From Pelobates cultripes (Eukaryota; Chordata; Amphibia; Anura; Pelobatidae): a stretch of DNA of 64,000 bases. Positions 12,230 through 21,302 of the stretch are shown one piece after another (the stretch's first letter is position 1; every line of letters starts with the position of its first letter). The translations under genes were made by a program, and so were the position numbers. The notes under the pieces were generated by a model. That model was not told the DNA's origin. It made no database searches and saw only the letters and a list, made by a program, of their open reading frames with translations. Location of the stretch: NCBI GenBank assembly GCA_933207985.1, contig OW240918.1, positions 117,937,611 through 118,001,610 on the forward strand, given 5' to 3'.

Positions 12230-12800
12230 TCCATTGACACACCAAGATCCTTAAGCTCTGGTGTTGATGTCTCTAGAAGTATAGGCATCCCTGAGACGGT
12301 CATTAAGATCCTCTTACAGTCCGATAAATACTTTACAGATTACAGAAAGAACTTGACATGCATTTATCTGTTGGTCTCAAGAATAGAGGTTGGAATTACT
12401 CCTCAAGCAGGCCTTGATATGGCCTGAGCTTCCATGGTGTTAGCACAGAAAGTACTGTTGCTGGTGGCTGGTACCTCAGCAAGGTGAATGTGTGAACTCC
12501 AGGGTTGATCCTGTGTACCCCCATTCACTGAATTTCAACATAATATGGTTGTCTTGCATTTAGCACCAGAGATCCTGCCTTTAGGTGTACGCTGATCAAT
12601 GCCATTCTCTACCTGTACCAAAGGATTTCCAAGCACTCTCCACTCGTGCAGTTGCAGCATCGTGGGCTTCCATGGCAATGGTCTCTGCTGAAACTTTGTA
12701 AAGTTGGCATTTGGACCTCTTTGACCTTGTTTGTCCAGCATTACATAATGGACGTTGAAGAAATCAATGAGGCGCAATTTGGATGTCACGTCCTTAACTC
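12230..12800 (+). pseudogene. Tyrosine recombinase remnant of the DIRS-like element
   Basis: Downstream of the gap, fragments in shifting frames recall the DIRS-type tyrosine recombinase: GIPETVIKILLQSDKYFTDY at about 12287-12345 (similar to the SGI...V...LL.S.....T...Y N-terminal block) and STRAVAASWAS at about 12639-12675, resembling the C-terminal S.R..AASWA box near the catalytic His/Arg/Tyr. Stops are frequent. The presence of a recombinase instead of a DDE integrase is what separates this class from LTR elements. Support is by remembered motif pattern only. Confidence 0.45.
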
Positions 12801-12951
12801 AGTTCAATCTTCTAATCTATGTTGAATTGATAAGATTATTTGATTGGCAGTTATCTGTGTTTCTGTCCATCCCTGGTAAGCTTGGGTATTCCTCTGTATA
12901 TATAACCGATATATATTACGGTAAGTATGAATACAATTTAATCTGTATGTA

Positions 12952-12988
<37 letters not shown>

Positions 12989-12994
<6 letters not shown>

Positions 12995-14295
12995 AGAGGG
13001 GGTTGGCTGCACTCACCTTAACATGCATAAATGGGGGTGCTGCTGGGGGCCAAATAATACAATACACAAGATCCAGCCCACTCACCTATCCACTAAACAG
13101 CAACTTCAATGTTGAAAGATTTTATTTGTTTTTTTAAAAACACCTAATCTAGGCAAAAATAATGGGGGTTTAGTTACATTATATGATCATACATTGCATA
13201 AGCCTGCCACAACGTCAATGTACCCCATCTTTGGCAGGTCCTACACTAACAGCCTAATGTCTGCTCTTATGAGATTAACCTACTTGGGAAAAAAATTCCA
13301 TCTGGGGCTCTCTGCAGTACAAGGCTAAATAGGGCCCTGGGATGAGGCACCTGTGACAGGGAGGGGTGCAAAACCAAGGAGCTGGCTAGACTCCCAAATA
13401 TATATAAAACAAGAGGGGGTTGGCTGCACTCACCTTAACATGCATAAATGGGGGTGCTGCTGGGGGCCAAATAATACAATACACAAGATCCAGCGCACTC
13501 ACCTATCCACTAAACAGCAACTTCAATGTTGAAAGATTTATTTGTTTTTTTTAAAAACACCTAATCTAGGCAAAAATAATGGGGGTTTAGTTACATTATA
13601 TGATCATACATTGCATAAGCCTGCCACAACGTCAATGTACCCCATCTTTGGCAGGTCCTACACTAACAGCCTAATGTCTGCTCTTATGAGATTAAACTAC
13701 TTGGGAAAAAAATTCCATCTGGGGCTCTCTGCAGTACAAGGCTATATAGGGCCCTGGGATGAGGCACCTGTGACAGGGAGGGGTGCAAAACCAAGGAGTT
13801 GGCTAGACTCCCAAATATATATATAAAACAAGAGGGGGTTGGCTGCACTCACCTTATCATGCATAAATGGGGGTGCTGCTGGGGGCCAAATAATACAATA
13901 CACAAGATCCAGTGCACTCACCTATCCACTAAACAGCAACTTCAATGTTGAAAGATTTTATTTGTTTTTTTTAAAACACCTAATCTAGGCAAAAATAATG
14001 GGGGCTTAGTTACATTATATGATCATACATTGCATAAGCCTGCCACAACGTCAATGTACCCCATCTTTGGCAGGTCCTACACTAACAACCTAATGTCTGC
14101 TCTTATGAGATTAACCTACTTGGGGAAAAAAATTCCATCTGGGGCTCTCTGCAGTACAAGGCTATATAGGGCCCTGGGATGAGGCACCTGTGACAGGGAG
14201 GGGTGCAAAACCAAGGAGTTGGCTAGACTCCCAAATATATATAAAACAAGAGGGGGTTGGCTGCACTCACCTTAACATGCATAAATGGGGGAGGC
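12989..14295 (+). repeat. Tandem array of a ~418-bp unit, three full copies plus a partial
   Basis: Unit starts marked by AAAACAAGAGGGGGTTGG occur at 12989, 13406, 13825 and 14243, giving periods of 417, 419 and 418 bp. Units differ by a few substitutions and by the length of an AT dinucleotide run at each junction (CCCAAATATATAT/AAAACAAG). The fourth copy stops after about 50 bp. The 94-codon frame at 13542-13826 is just unit sequence. A degenerate single copy of the same unit lies at about 41545-41725. Confidence 0.9.
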
Positions 14296-14492
14296 ACTCT
14301 CTCTACTGGTGAAAAACGATTAAAAAAAGTTTGAATAAAGCAATCAGTGTAAAAAAATAAAAATGTATGATCATATAATGTAACTAAACCCCCATTATTT
14401 TTGCCTAGATTAGGTGTTTTTAAAAAAACAAATAAAATCTTTCAACATTGAAGTTGCTGTTTAGTGGATAGGTGAGTGCGCTGGATCTTGTG

Positions 14493-14530
<38 letters not shown>
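14296..14530 (-). repeat. Inverted fragment of the 418-bp unit with AT/AC microsatellite
   Basis: 14365-14496 is the reverse complement of the central part of the unit (from the ATCCAGCGCACTCACC block through CTAATCTAGG to TATGATCATACA). It is preceded by ~70 bp of unrelated sequence and followed by (AT)n then ACACAC. The change of orientation at the end of the array suggests a terminal inverted rearrangement. Confidence 0.85.
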
Positions 14531-14535
<5 letters not shown>

Positions 14536-14539
14536 AACA

Positions 14540-15548
14540 CAGTTGTTTGAATACCCCTAAAGAGTAGGTAATATATGTACCATTTTTAAAGAAAAGATGA
14601 GTTCATGAGTGAGCAGGCAAAACACGTTTATTTTACTTCTTATGGGATTCATATTCAACTGTAGGTTATAACAGAATGGCACAATCACAAAACAAAACAT
14701 GGCAACAAAGAAAAAAATGAAATGACCCCTGTTCAAAAGTCTGCATACCCTTAGCTCTTAATACTGTGTATTGCCCCTTTTAGCATCAATGACAGAATGC
14801 AGTCTTTTGTAATAGTTGTCTATATGGCCCCTACTTCCTGCAGGTGGTATAGCTGCACATTCATCTTGGCAAAATGCCTACAAGGTCATGCAAAATCTTT
14901 TGTCGACTTATATGAACCGCACATTTGATATCTCCCTAGAGTGTCTTGATGAAATTAAAGTCAGGAGACTGCGATGGCCACTCCAGAACATTCACATTTT
15001 TCTGCTGCAACCACCTGAAGGTCAACTCGGCCTTGTGCTTAGGGTAATTTTCATGCTGGAAAGTCCAAGAGTGTCCCATGCACACCCTTCGTACAGAAGA
15101 ATGCAAATTGTCTTCCAATATATTCTGATAACATGCTGCATTCATCTTGTTATCAGTTTTCACAAAATTCCCTGTGCCTTTAGAGCTCACCCACCTCCCC
15201 CCCAAAAAACATCAGTGGGGATGGTATTCTTTTCGCTATAGGCCTTGTTGACCCCTCTCCAAACATAGCACTTATGCTTGTGACCATAAAGCTCTGTATT
15301 GGTCTTGTCACTCCAAATTACAGTGTGCCAGAAGCTGTGAGGCATGTCAAGGTGTTATCAGGCACATTGTAACCGGGCTATTCTGTGGCATTGGCGCAGT
15401 GAAGGGTTCTTTCTGGGAACTTGACCATGCAGCTCATTTTTGTTCAAGTTTCGTTGTATTGTGCTCCTTGAAACAACCACACCGTCTTTTTTCCAGAGCA
15501 GCCCGAACAATTCTTCTGGCAGTTATGGCTGAAATTTTTCTTGTAAGA
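14540..15548 (-). pseudogene. Tc1-like transposase remnant
   Basis: Minus-strand Tc1/mariner-superfamily DNA transposon, whose DDE transposase moves it by cut and paste at TA sites. The clearest block (15205 to 14936) contains KMNAACYQNILEDNL, then SVRRVCMGHSWTFQHE, then NVNVLEWPSQSPDFN, which line up with the C-terminal catalytic half of Tc1 transposases. The usual QDNDPKH is altered to QHENYPKH and the final Glu region NPIENLW reads NFIKTL, so catalytic residues are lost. N-terminal parts continue in other frames to about 15548. One terminal repeat is visible from 14540 (TTTGAATACCCCTAAAGAG); the other end is truncated where PLE-like sequence begins. Confidence 0.85.
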
Positions 15549-15554
15549 AAAAAG

Positions 15555-16335
15555 GGAGAGACAAGGGAGCGCCTTAAAACAAGTTAAAATTAATACTTCC
15601 AAGTAGTACTGTAAAATAGTCCAAAATATAAATGATCCACGTTCACAGGAAAACGATCCTAGTAGTACAGTGGGTAGGATATAAAGTCACAAATGTAGGT
15701 TCGTTGTCCCGAAGTTGATATGTGGAGGAAACAGAAAACAAAAAAGGACTCCAATGGTACAGTATGTCGTAATAAAGGATATTGTGTGTATAGTAATAAA
15801 ACTACTCACAGTATCCAGAGCTAAAGTCCAGGTAATTCAAAAGAATGATAAGAGAAGATAAAATATATAGTGCTCCCTGTATGACTATTTAGGATGATAA
15901 AAACGGGATAAAATATACTCACGGTATAATGAGCAGACGTACTGCTCGATGAGTAGCGTATGGGTGGTACAATCACCACCTAGGGATTCTTGTTGCTTCC
16001 TTATAGACAGTAGAAAAATTATGTCAGGTCAGGATCATAAAAATATAAATAATAAAAGTACCAAATTAATGTAATATAATACCATAATGAAAAACAAGGA
16101 ATGTGGCAGCAGTGTGGAAAATAGCCAAAATTCCTTTATTAACACTTGAAAAAAATTTATATAAAAAGTTATGATAAGTTTCTAGACGCGTTTCGCCACA
16201 GCTGGCTTCATCAAGTAGAAACTTATAGGGAAAGCAGACCTGACACATACTGCTTTTATAAGGAACATATAATTAATTACATAAATAATTTTAAATTCCC
16301 GCCAGAATGATGTCATCAACGACCAATGCATGCAG
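15555..16335 (-). mobile_element. Penelope-type terminal sequence (pLTR-like) on the minus strand
   Basis: No coding capacity. In minus orientation the block starts with a hammerhead-like motif (see separate entry) and continues with several hundred bases of T-rich non-coding sequence, the same layout seen downstream of the PLE endonuclease at 36264-35500. I infer a detached PLE terminal copy. It abuts the truncated Tc1 at one side and Rex6-like LINE sequence at the other. Confidence 0.5.
16174..16226 (-). ncRNA. Hammerhead ribozyme-like motif 1
   Basis: Minus strand: an 11-bp perfect outer stem (ATAAGTTTCTA with TAGAAACTTAT) encloses C-UUGAUGA, a GCC/GGC stem II with AGCUGU loop, GAAA, a minimal self-complementary ACGCGU stem III, and the cleavage triplet GUC. 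This is type I hammerhead order. Deviations: the core reads UUGAUGA instead of CUGAUGA, and one unpaired A follows it. Hammerheads with very short stem III are known from Penelope-like elements; activity here is unproven. Confidence 0.55.
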
Positions 16336-16349
16336 CCATAACAGGAACC

Positions 16350-16991
16350 AATCACCATCACGGTCGAAGATATCCAACAGCGAGCAGCACACATGAAGAG
16401 TTGGTCAGCCCCAGGACCTGACATGATCCACTCCTACTGGATAAAGAAGCTAACCATGCTGCATTAATGCTTAACAGGACAAATGAACCAACTTCTAGCA
16501 ACAGGCTCCCACCCTGAATGGCTAACACAAGGTAGAACAATACTGATCTAGAAGGACCCTCACAAGGGAACAACACCATCCAACTACTGACCAATAACCT
16601 GCCTCCCCACAACATTTAAACTCCTGTCAGGCATTGTAGCCTCCAAGATTCAAGAGCAGATCAGTCAATATATAAGCAATACTCAGAAGGGGATTGGAAA
16701 CAACACCAGAGGATCAAAACACTAACTACTGATAGACCAAACAGTCACAAGGGATTACAAGACCAGATAGACAATCTGTGCACAGCCTGGACTGACTACA
16801 AGAATGCCTATGACACAATGCCACTCGCATGGATACTGGAATGCTTGGCTCTCTACAAGGTCAACAAGACAATAAGAGCCTTCATCAAGAACAAGTCTAG
16901 AAGCCAGTTCCAGGACAATCACACAAGTAAACATCAAATGTGGCATATACCAAGGTGATGCACTATCTCCAATACTGTTCGTAGGCCTCAA
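16350..16991 (+). pseudogene. Rex6/R4-like LINE reverse transcriptase, 5' fragment
   Basis: Translated segments in order: SWSAPGPDMIHSYWIKKL, then HPEWLTQGRTILI, then NYXPITCLPTTFKLLSG, then QKGIGNNTRGSKH, then (after a frameshift) LCTAWTDYKNAYDTMPLAWI and IRAFIKNK. The DYKNAYD block holds the first catalytic Asp of the RT. The pattern is that of the Rex6 / R4-Dong group of non-LTR retrotransposons. The reading frame has stops and at least one shift, so it is dead. It is cut at 16991 just after a GLN codon block and resumes, about 900 bp of element sequence later, at 20242. Confidence 0.75.
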
Positions 16992-17404
16992 CCAGGGCCG
17001 CCATCAGGGGGTGACAACCATGACGGTTGTCACGGGCCCGGCGGCACTTGGGGGCCTGGCCGCCCGGGCCCCACGTGGAGCGGCGGAACTGACACCGGTG
17101 CATCTGCACCATGGGCCCATCAGGTGGCCCAAGCATTTAGGGCCACCTGATGAGCCCTATATCTTCAGGGGCCCGGTCAGCGCGACCGGGCCCATTTAAA
17201 ATAAATTGCAGCTGCACCGCAAGTGCTGCTGGGAGGAAGTGACGGCCGGTCACTTCCTCCCAGCTTACTCCACGCGGGAAGGAGAAGAGACAACCTGAAG
17301 GCCATAAGGAGAGGAGACGTGAGGCAAGGCAGCTGACTCCCATCATCCCCAGCCACCCTCCTGAAACAAAAAGGTAAGGAAGAGGAGGGTGGCTGAAAAA
17401 TGAG

Positions 17405-17660
17405 GTGTGTGTTTGTGTGTATGTATATATGTATGTGAGCATGTATCTGTATGTGTCTGTCTGTATGTATGCCAGCATGTATGTATGTAATGTATGTCAG
17501 TATGTGTATGTATGCCAGTATGTATGTCTGTTTGTCTGTCAGTATGTATGTATATGTATGTATGTCAGTGTGCATGTATGTGTGTGTGTGTGTGTATGCC
17601 TGTATGTCAGTATGTGTATGTATGTGTGTATTTGTGTATGTATATATATCAGTATGTAGA
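17405..17660. repeat. TATG-type microsatellite, left part
   Basis: Degenerate (TATG)n / CAGTATGTATG array. Frames full of Cys-Met-Tyr-Val on one strand and His-Thr on the other arise from the repeat and are not genes. Two copies of a ~45-bp sequence containing GTGATCAG follow at 17669-17758. Confidence 0.9.
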
Positions 17661-17769
17661 ATTCAGGTAGTGATCAGTACTCATGGGCTTTGTATATTTA
17701 AATTCCAAAGTTTGTGATCAGCACTCACAGGCTTGGTATATTAAAATTCTGAAGTTTCATATTTGTCAG

Positions 17770-18738
17770 TGTGGCGAAAGTGACCTCGCCACTGGTTTTT
17801 GGAGGGGCCTGTTTGCCAGCCTCCTGCCCTGCGACTATGGCCCTGGGATGTATAGCCCTTCTAGGAACTGATTTGGGCATATTTGTATTTTTTTATGCTG
17901 CTGCTGGCCCTTTAAAAACAATCTGGGGACATACTGTGGAGTTACTGGGTGGCCACCATTTCATGTATCAAAGGCACATGGTGTGAATAATGGATGAAGC
18001 ACATGGTGAGAACAATGGATGGCGGCCATTTTAACTCACAGACACTGTTTGGACTTTTCTACACGGTGCCATCTCGCCGGTATTTGGTGCACAAAGACAT
18101 TGTGCAGTAGTTTTAAACTATACAACAGGGGACACATTATACAGTAATTATTTTTCATATAGCCTGTATACGTTCTGCGGAATCTGCATTAAACTACTGA
18201 ACTGATCTGGGTGAATTTTGGATATGTGGTTCACCCAGATCCCCCGGTTCCGAGGATTTTTATGGGGTTATTGCATGTTTTGGGGTCCCTGTGATATGTT
18301 TTATAATACTGTATTTCTCTGCCTGTGATAATTATATTAACCATTGTGTTCAGTAATCATATCACAGGAAGAGGGGATGATTTTGTGTGGGAGTGTCTAT
18401 GTGTTTTGTATGGATTGATTGGTTGTATTTCAAAACCCTGTGGGCAGTACTATGTTTGTGAATTGTGAATAAAAGAGGCTGTATGTGCTAGTACAGTCAG
18501 TTCTTCTTGACCTCAAAACGAAGTGTCATCTCGTTACTGGGGGCATTGCATTGTATGCTGATAGCTAGGAGTGTAAGCTGATTGTATGCTTTTCCTGTTC
18601 AACTGCTTACAGCATTCATATGCTTGACAGCATTCGTATGCTTGTCTGGTTTGGTGGTTGTGGTGTTTGTTGCAGTGCTTGGAGTCCTCAGGAAGCGCTA
18701 GGAGCATCCTTCAACGGAGGTACCCAGTCAGGATGCCA
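17770..18738 (+). mobile_element. Solo LTR, long family A (plus orientation)
   Basis: Starts TGTGGCGAAAGTGACC and ends CAGTCAGGATGCCA (TG...CA), 969 bp. It has a terminal hairpin GTGGCGA/TCGCCAC, an internal imperfect stem-loop near 18320-18368 (CCTGTGATA...TATCACAGG), and AATAAA at about 18467 followed by a U5-like segment. The minus-strand block 54205-55385 is a diverged copy, sharing GGAGGGGCCTG..GCCAGCCTC near the start, a comparable stem-loop, and TACCCAGTC...CCA at the end. Recognising the pair makes the LTR call stronger than either alone. It sits within a microsatellite in the composite insertion. No internal retroviral genes are present. Confidence 0.6.
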
Positions 18739-18754
18739 GGTGATCAGTTAAAGT

Positions 18755-19180
18755 CAGTATGCATGTATGTCTGTGTATGCATGTATGTATGTATGTATTT
18801 ATCTATATGTCAGTATGTGTGTGTATGTATATATCAGTATGTATGTGTGTATGTCAGTATGTATGTGTGTGTCTGTATGTATGTTAATCCGCATGTATGT
18901 GTATGTATGCCAGTATGTATGTCATTATGTATGTATGCATGTCAGTATGTATTTATGTGTATGTATGTGTCTGTATGTCAGTATGTATGTCTGTTTGTCA
19001 GTATGTATGTGTCTGTATGTATATGTGTGTGTATCTGTATCTACTTATGCATGTGTGTGTGTCTGTATATGTGTGTGTGTGTGTTTCATTATGTGTGTGC
19101 CAGTATGCCTGTATGTGTGTATGTCTGTTTCAGTATTTGTGTCTGTTAGTATGTGTGTATCTTTTTGTGTGTGTCTGTGT
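18755..19180. repeat. TATG-type microsatellite, right part
   Basis: Same repeat type as at 17405-17660, now on the other side of the solo LTR, so the LTR likely inserted into one original array. The long Cys/Tyr/Met/Val frames (up to 212 codons) are repeat artefacts. Confidence 0.9.
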
Positions 19181-19418
19181 ATTCCTGTGGGAGGGATTTG
19201 GGGCTGGGCTTGGAGGTGGGCACCAAAAAAAAATCGCTGTGGGGGCGGGGCCTACCGAGCGGCGGGGGTGGGGCTTATCGTGAGGCAGAGGCGGAGCTTA
19301 TACCTACCAGAAGTCCCTGGTAATTGCTACACAGGAAGAGGGAAGCAGGAAGGAGTCCCTGCTTCCCCAACATCTAACTGCTTCCACTCCCCCTTCCAGC
19401 CATAATGAAAAGAGGTAA

Positions 19419-20165
19419 GTCTGTGTGTGTGTGTGTGTGTGTGACTGCCTGCCTGTGTGTGACTGTCTGTCTTTGTGTCTGCCTGCTTGTGTGTGTTTGT
19501 GACTGACTGCCTGCCTTTGTGTGTGTGACTGACTGCCTGTGTGTGTGACTGTCTGTGTGTGTGTGTGACTGCCTGCTTGCCTGTGTGTGTGTGTGTGTGT
19601 GACTGTCTGTGTGTGTGACTGTTTGCCTGTATGTGACTCTTTGCCTGTGTGTATGTGTGTGACTGCCTGTGTGTGTGTGTGTGTGTGTGTGTTAGTGTGT
19701 GTGAGACTGTCTGTCTGTGTGTGTGTGTGACTGACTGCCTGCTTGTGTGTGACTGTTTGCCTGTGTGTGTGTGTGTGTGTATGTGTGTGTGTGACTGTCT
19801 GCCTTTATGTGTGTGTGACTGTCTGTCTGACTGCCTGCCTGTGTGTGTGTGTGTGACTGTCTGCCTGTGTGTGACGGTTTGCCTTTGTGTGTGTGTGTGA
19901 CTGTGTGTGACTGTCTGCCTGTGTGTGACTCCAATTGTGTGTGTCGCAGTAGCTGTGCCATTGTGTGTGCCTCTATGTGTGCCTATCAGCGTGAGTATCT
20001 GCATGCCTATAACTGAGTGTGTATGACTGTCTGCTTGTAAAGGAGTATGTGTGACTGTTTGTTTGTGACTGTGTGTGTGACTGTCTGCCTGTAACTGAAC
20101 GTGTCTGTCTGCTTGTAACTGTTTGTTTGACTGTCTGCCTTTGCCTGTGTGTGTGACTGTATATA
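19419..20165. repeat. TG and TGACTGTCTGCC microsatellite/minisatellite
   Basis: Mixed (TG)n and GTGACTG(T/C)CTGCC(T/C) units. The 225-codon His/Thr/Gln/Ser-rich minus frame here is an artefact of CA repeats. Confidence 0.9.
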
Positions 20166-20241
20166 TAAGGCAACTTGTGGTGGGGGGGGCACCATGAAGA
20201 CTTTTCGATCAGGGCGCCTAATGGCCTAAGGCCAGCCCTGA

Positions 20242-21250
20242 TAGCAACATCCAAGTACCTCTAATGAGTCCCAACTCAATGGCAAGAACAAGATCTAAGC
20301 CATCAACACATATGCCCTACCGGTCATCAGGTACCCAGCTGGAATAATAGCAAGAGAAGATGTCAAGACCCAGAAACTACTCACTAATAATGGAGGATTC
20401 CACCTGAAATCCAGCACCCGGAGACTGTACAACAGCCAGAAGGAAGGAGGTCAGGGCCTGATAAGTGTCAAGGCAATAGTCCTGGATGAAAAACAGAGCA
20501 CCAACTAGTACATCATGAAGATGACTCCCAAAGATGAACTGCTAAGTGAATGCCTGAGACAACAACAGATAGAGGGTGCAGAAAAAGAGGAGGTTCCTTG
20601 GCAAGACAAACCGCTCCATGGGGTGTACCACCGGCAGATAATGGATGGGGCTCACATGACAAAATCCAACCAGTGGTTGGAATAGGCAGGACTGAAAAAC
20701 AGTACAGAGGCACTAATCCTAGCAGCACAGGACCAAGCACTCAACACCAGATCAATAGAAGCTGTACAGCATACATGGAGAGAGACACAACCAAGTTGTT
20801 GGGATTGTGTACCGAGACATCTGCACAGAATATGGATTGGACCTGCCTAAGTCCACATGGGAGATACCACAAAGACTAGTTGAGAATGACAGGGCTAAGA
20901 TCCTGTGGGACTTTAAAATCCAGACAGACAAGCAAGTGCTAGCCAACCATCCTGACATCGTGATGGTAGACAAAGAATAGAAGACTGAACTAGTGGTGGA
21001 TATGGCAGTACCCAGTGACTATAACATCAGGAAGAAGGAACATGAGAAGGTGGAGAAATACCAAGGCCTGAAAGAAGAACTAGAAAGGATGTGGAAAGTG
21101 GAGACAGTAGTAGTTCCAGTTGTCATAGGAGCACTCTGGGCTGTGACTCCCAAGTTGGGGCTTCAACAGATTCCAGGTGGGACATCTGAGATGTCCAGAA
21201 GAATGCAGTTCTAGGAACAGCTAAGATACTGCACAGAACCCTCAAACTCC
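20242..21250 (+). pseudogene. Rex6/R4-like LINE, 3' fragment with restriction-like endonuclease
   Basis: Resumes the LINE that stops at 16991. Segments in order: INTYALPVIRYPAG (about 20297), KSSTRRLYNSQKEGGQGL, a Cys/His-bearing CWDCVPRHLHR near 20800, then ANHPDIVMVDK and VVDMAVPSD around 20940-21015, then IRKKEHEKVEKYQGLKEEL and VVIGALWAVTPKLG. The PDIVMV...VVDMAVP pattern is the PD-(D/E)xK restriction-like endonuclease that R4/Rex6-type LINEs carry at the C-terminus in place of an N-terminal APE nuclease; it nicks the target to prime reverse transcription. In-frame stops (for example between VMVDKE and KTELVV) show it is inactive. The element ends at a (TA)n run at 21254-21300. Confidence 0.75.
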
Positions 21251-21253
21251 CAA

Positions 21254-21300
<47 letters not shown>
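21254..21300. repeat. (TA)n microsatellite
   Basis: Uninterrupted AT alternation directly after the Rex6-like 3' end; it may be the LINE's target or tail. Confidence 0.9.

Positions 21301-21302
<2 letters not shown>

Larger units (their letters stand above)
16992..20241. mobile_element. Composite insertion with hAT-like ends inside the Rex6-like LINE
   Basis: The insert starts CAGGGCCGCCATCAGG and ends GGCCTAAGGCCAGCCCTG, so its ends are inverted CAGGGC(C/T)GG-type termini as in hAT elements. Inside are: GC-rich foldbacks at 17017-17290 (for example a GTGACAACC/GGTTGTCAC stem and a GGGCCCGGTC/GACCGGGCCC stem), a TATG/CAGTATG microsatellite, a nested LTR, more microsatellite, a second GC-rich block with a small foldback (19190-19410), and a TG/TGACTGTCTGCC microsatellite (19419-20165). 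I found no matching 8-bp target duplication and the LINE lost sequence at the site, so this is probably two merged elements rather than one clean insertion. Confidence 0.6.

Noticed and set aside
13542..13826. 94-codon frame in the tandem array as a repeated small gene
   Set aside because: The frame is not preserved in the neighbouring units because of small indels in the T and A runs.
18658..19405. Long Cys/Tyr/Met/Val-rich frames (up to 212 codons)
   Set aside because: They are translations of TATG/TGTG microsatellite; all frames are open over the same stretch.
19327..20004. 225-codon His/Thr/Gln-rich frame
   Set aside because: Produced by the CA/CACAGT repeat; no start context and no conserved motif.
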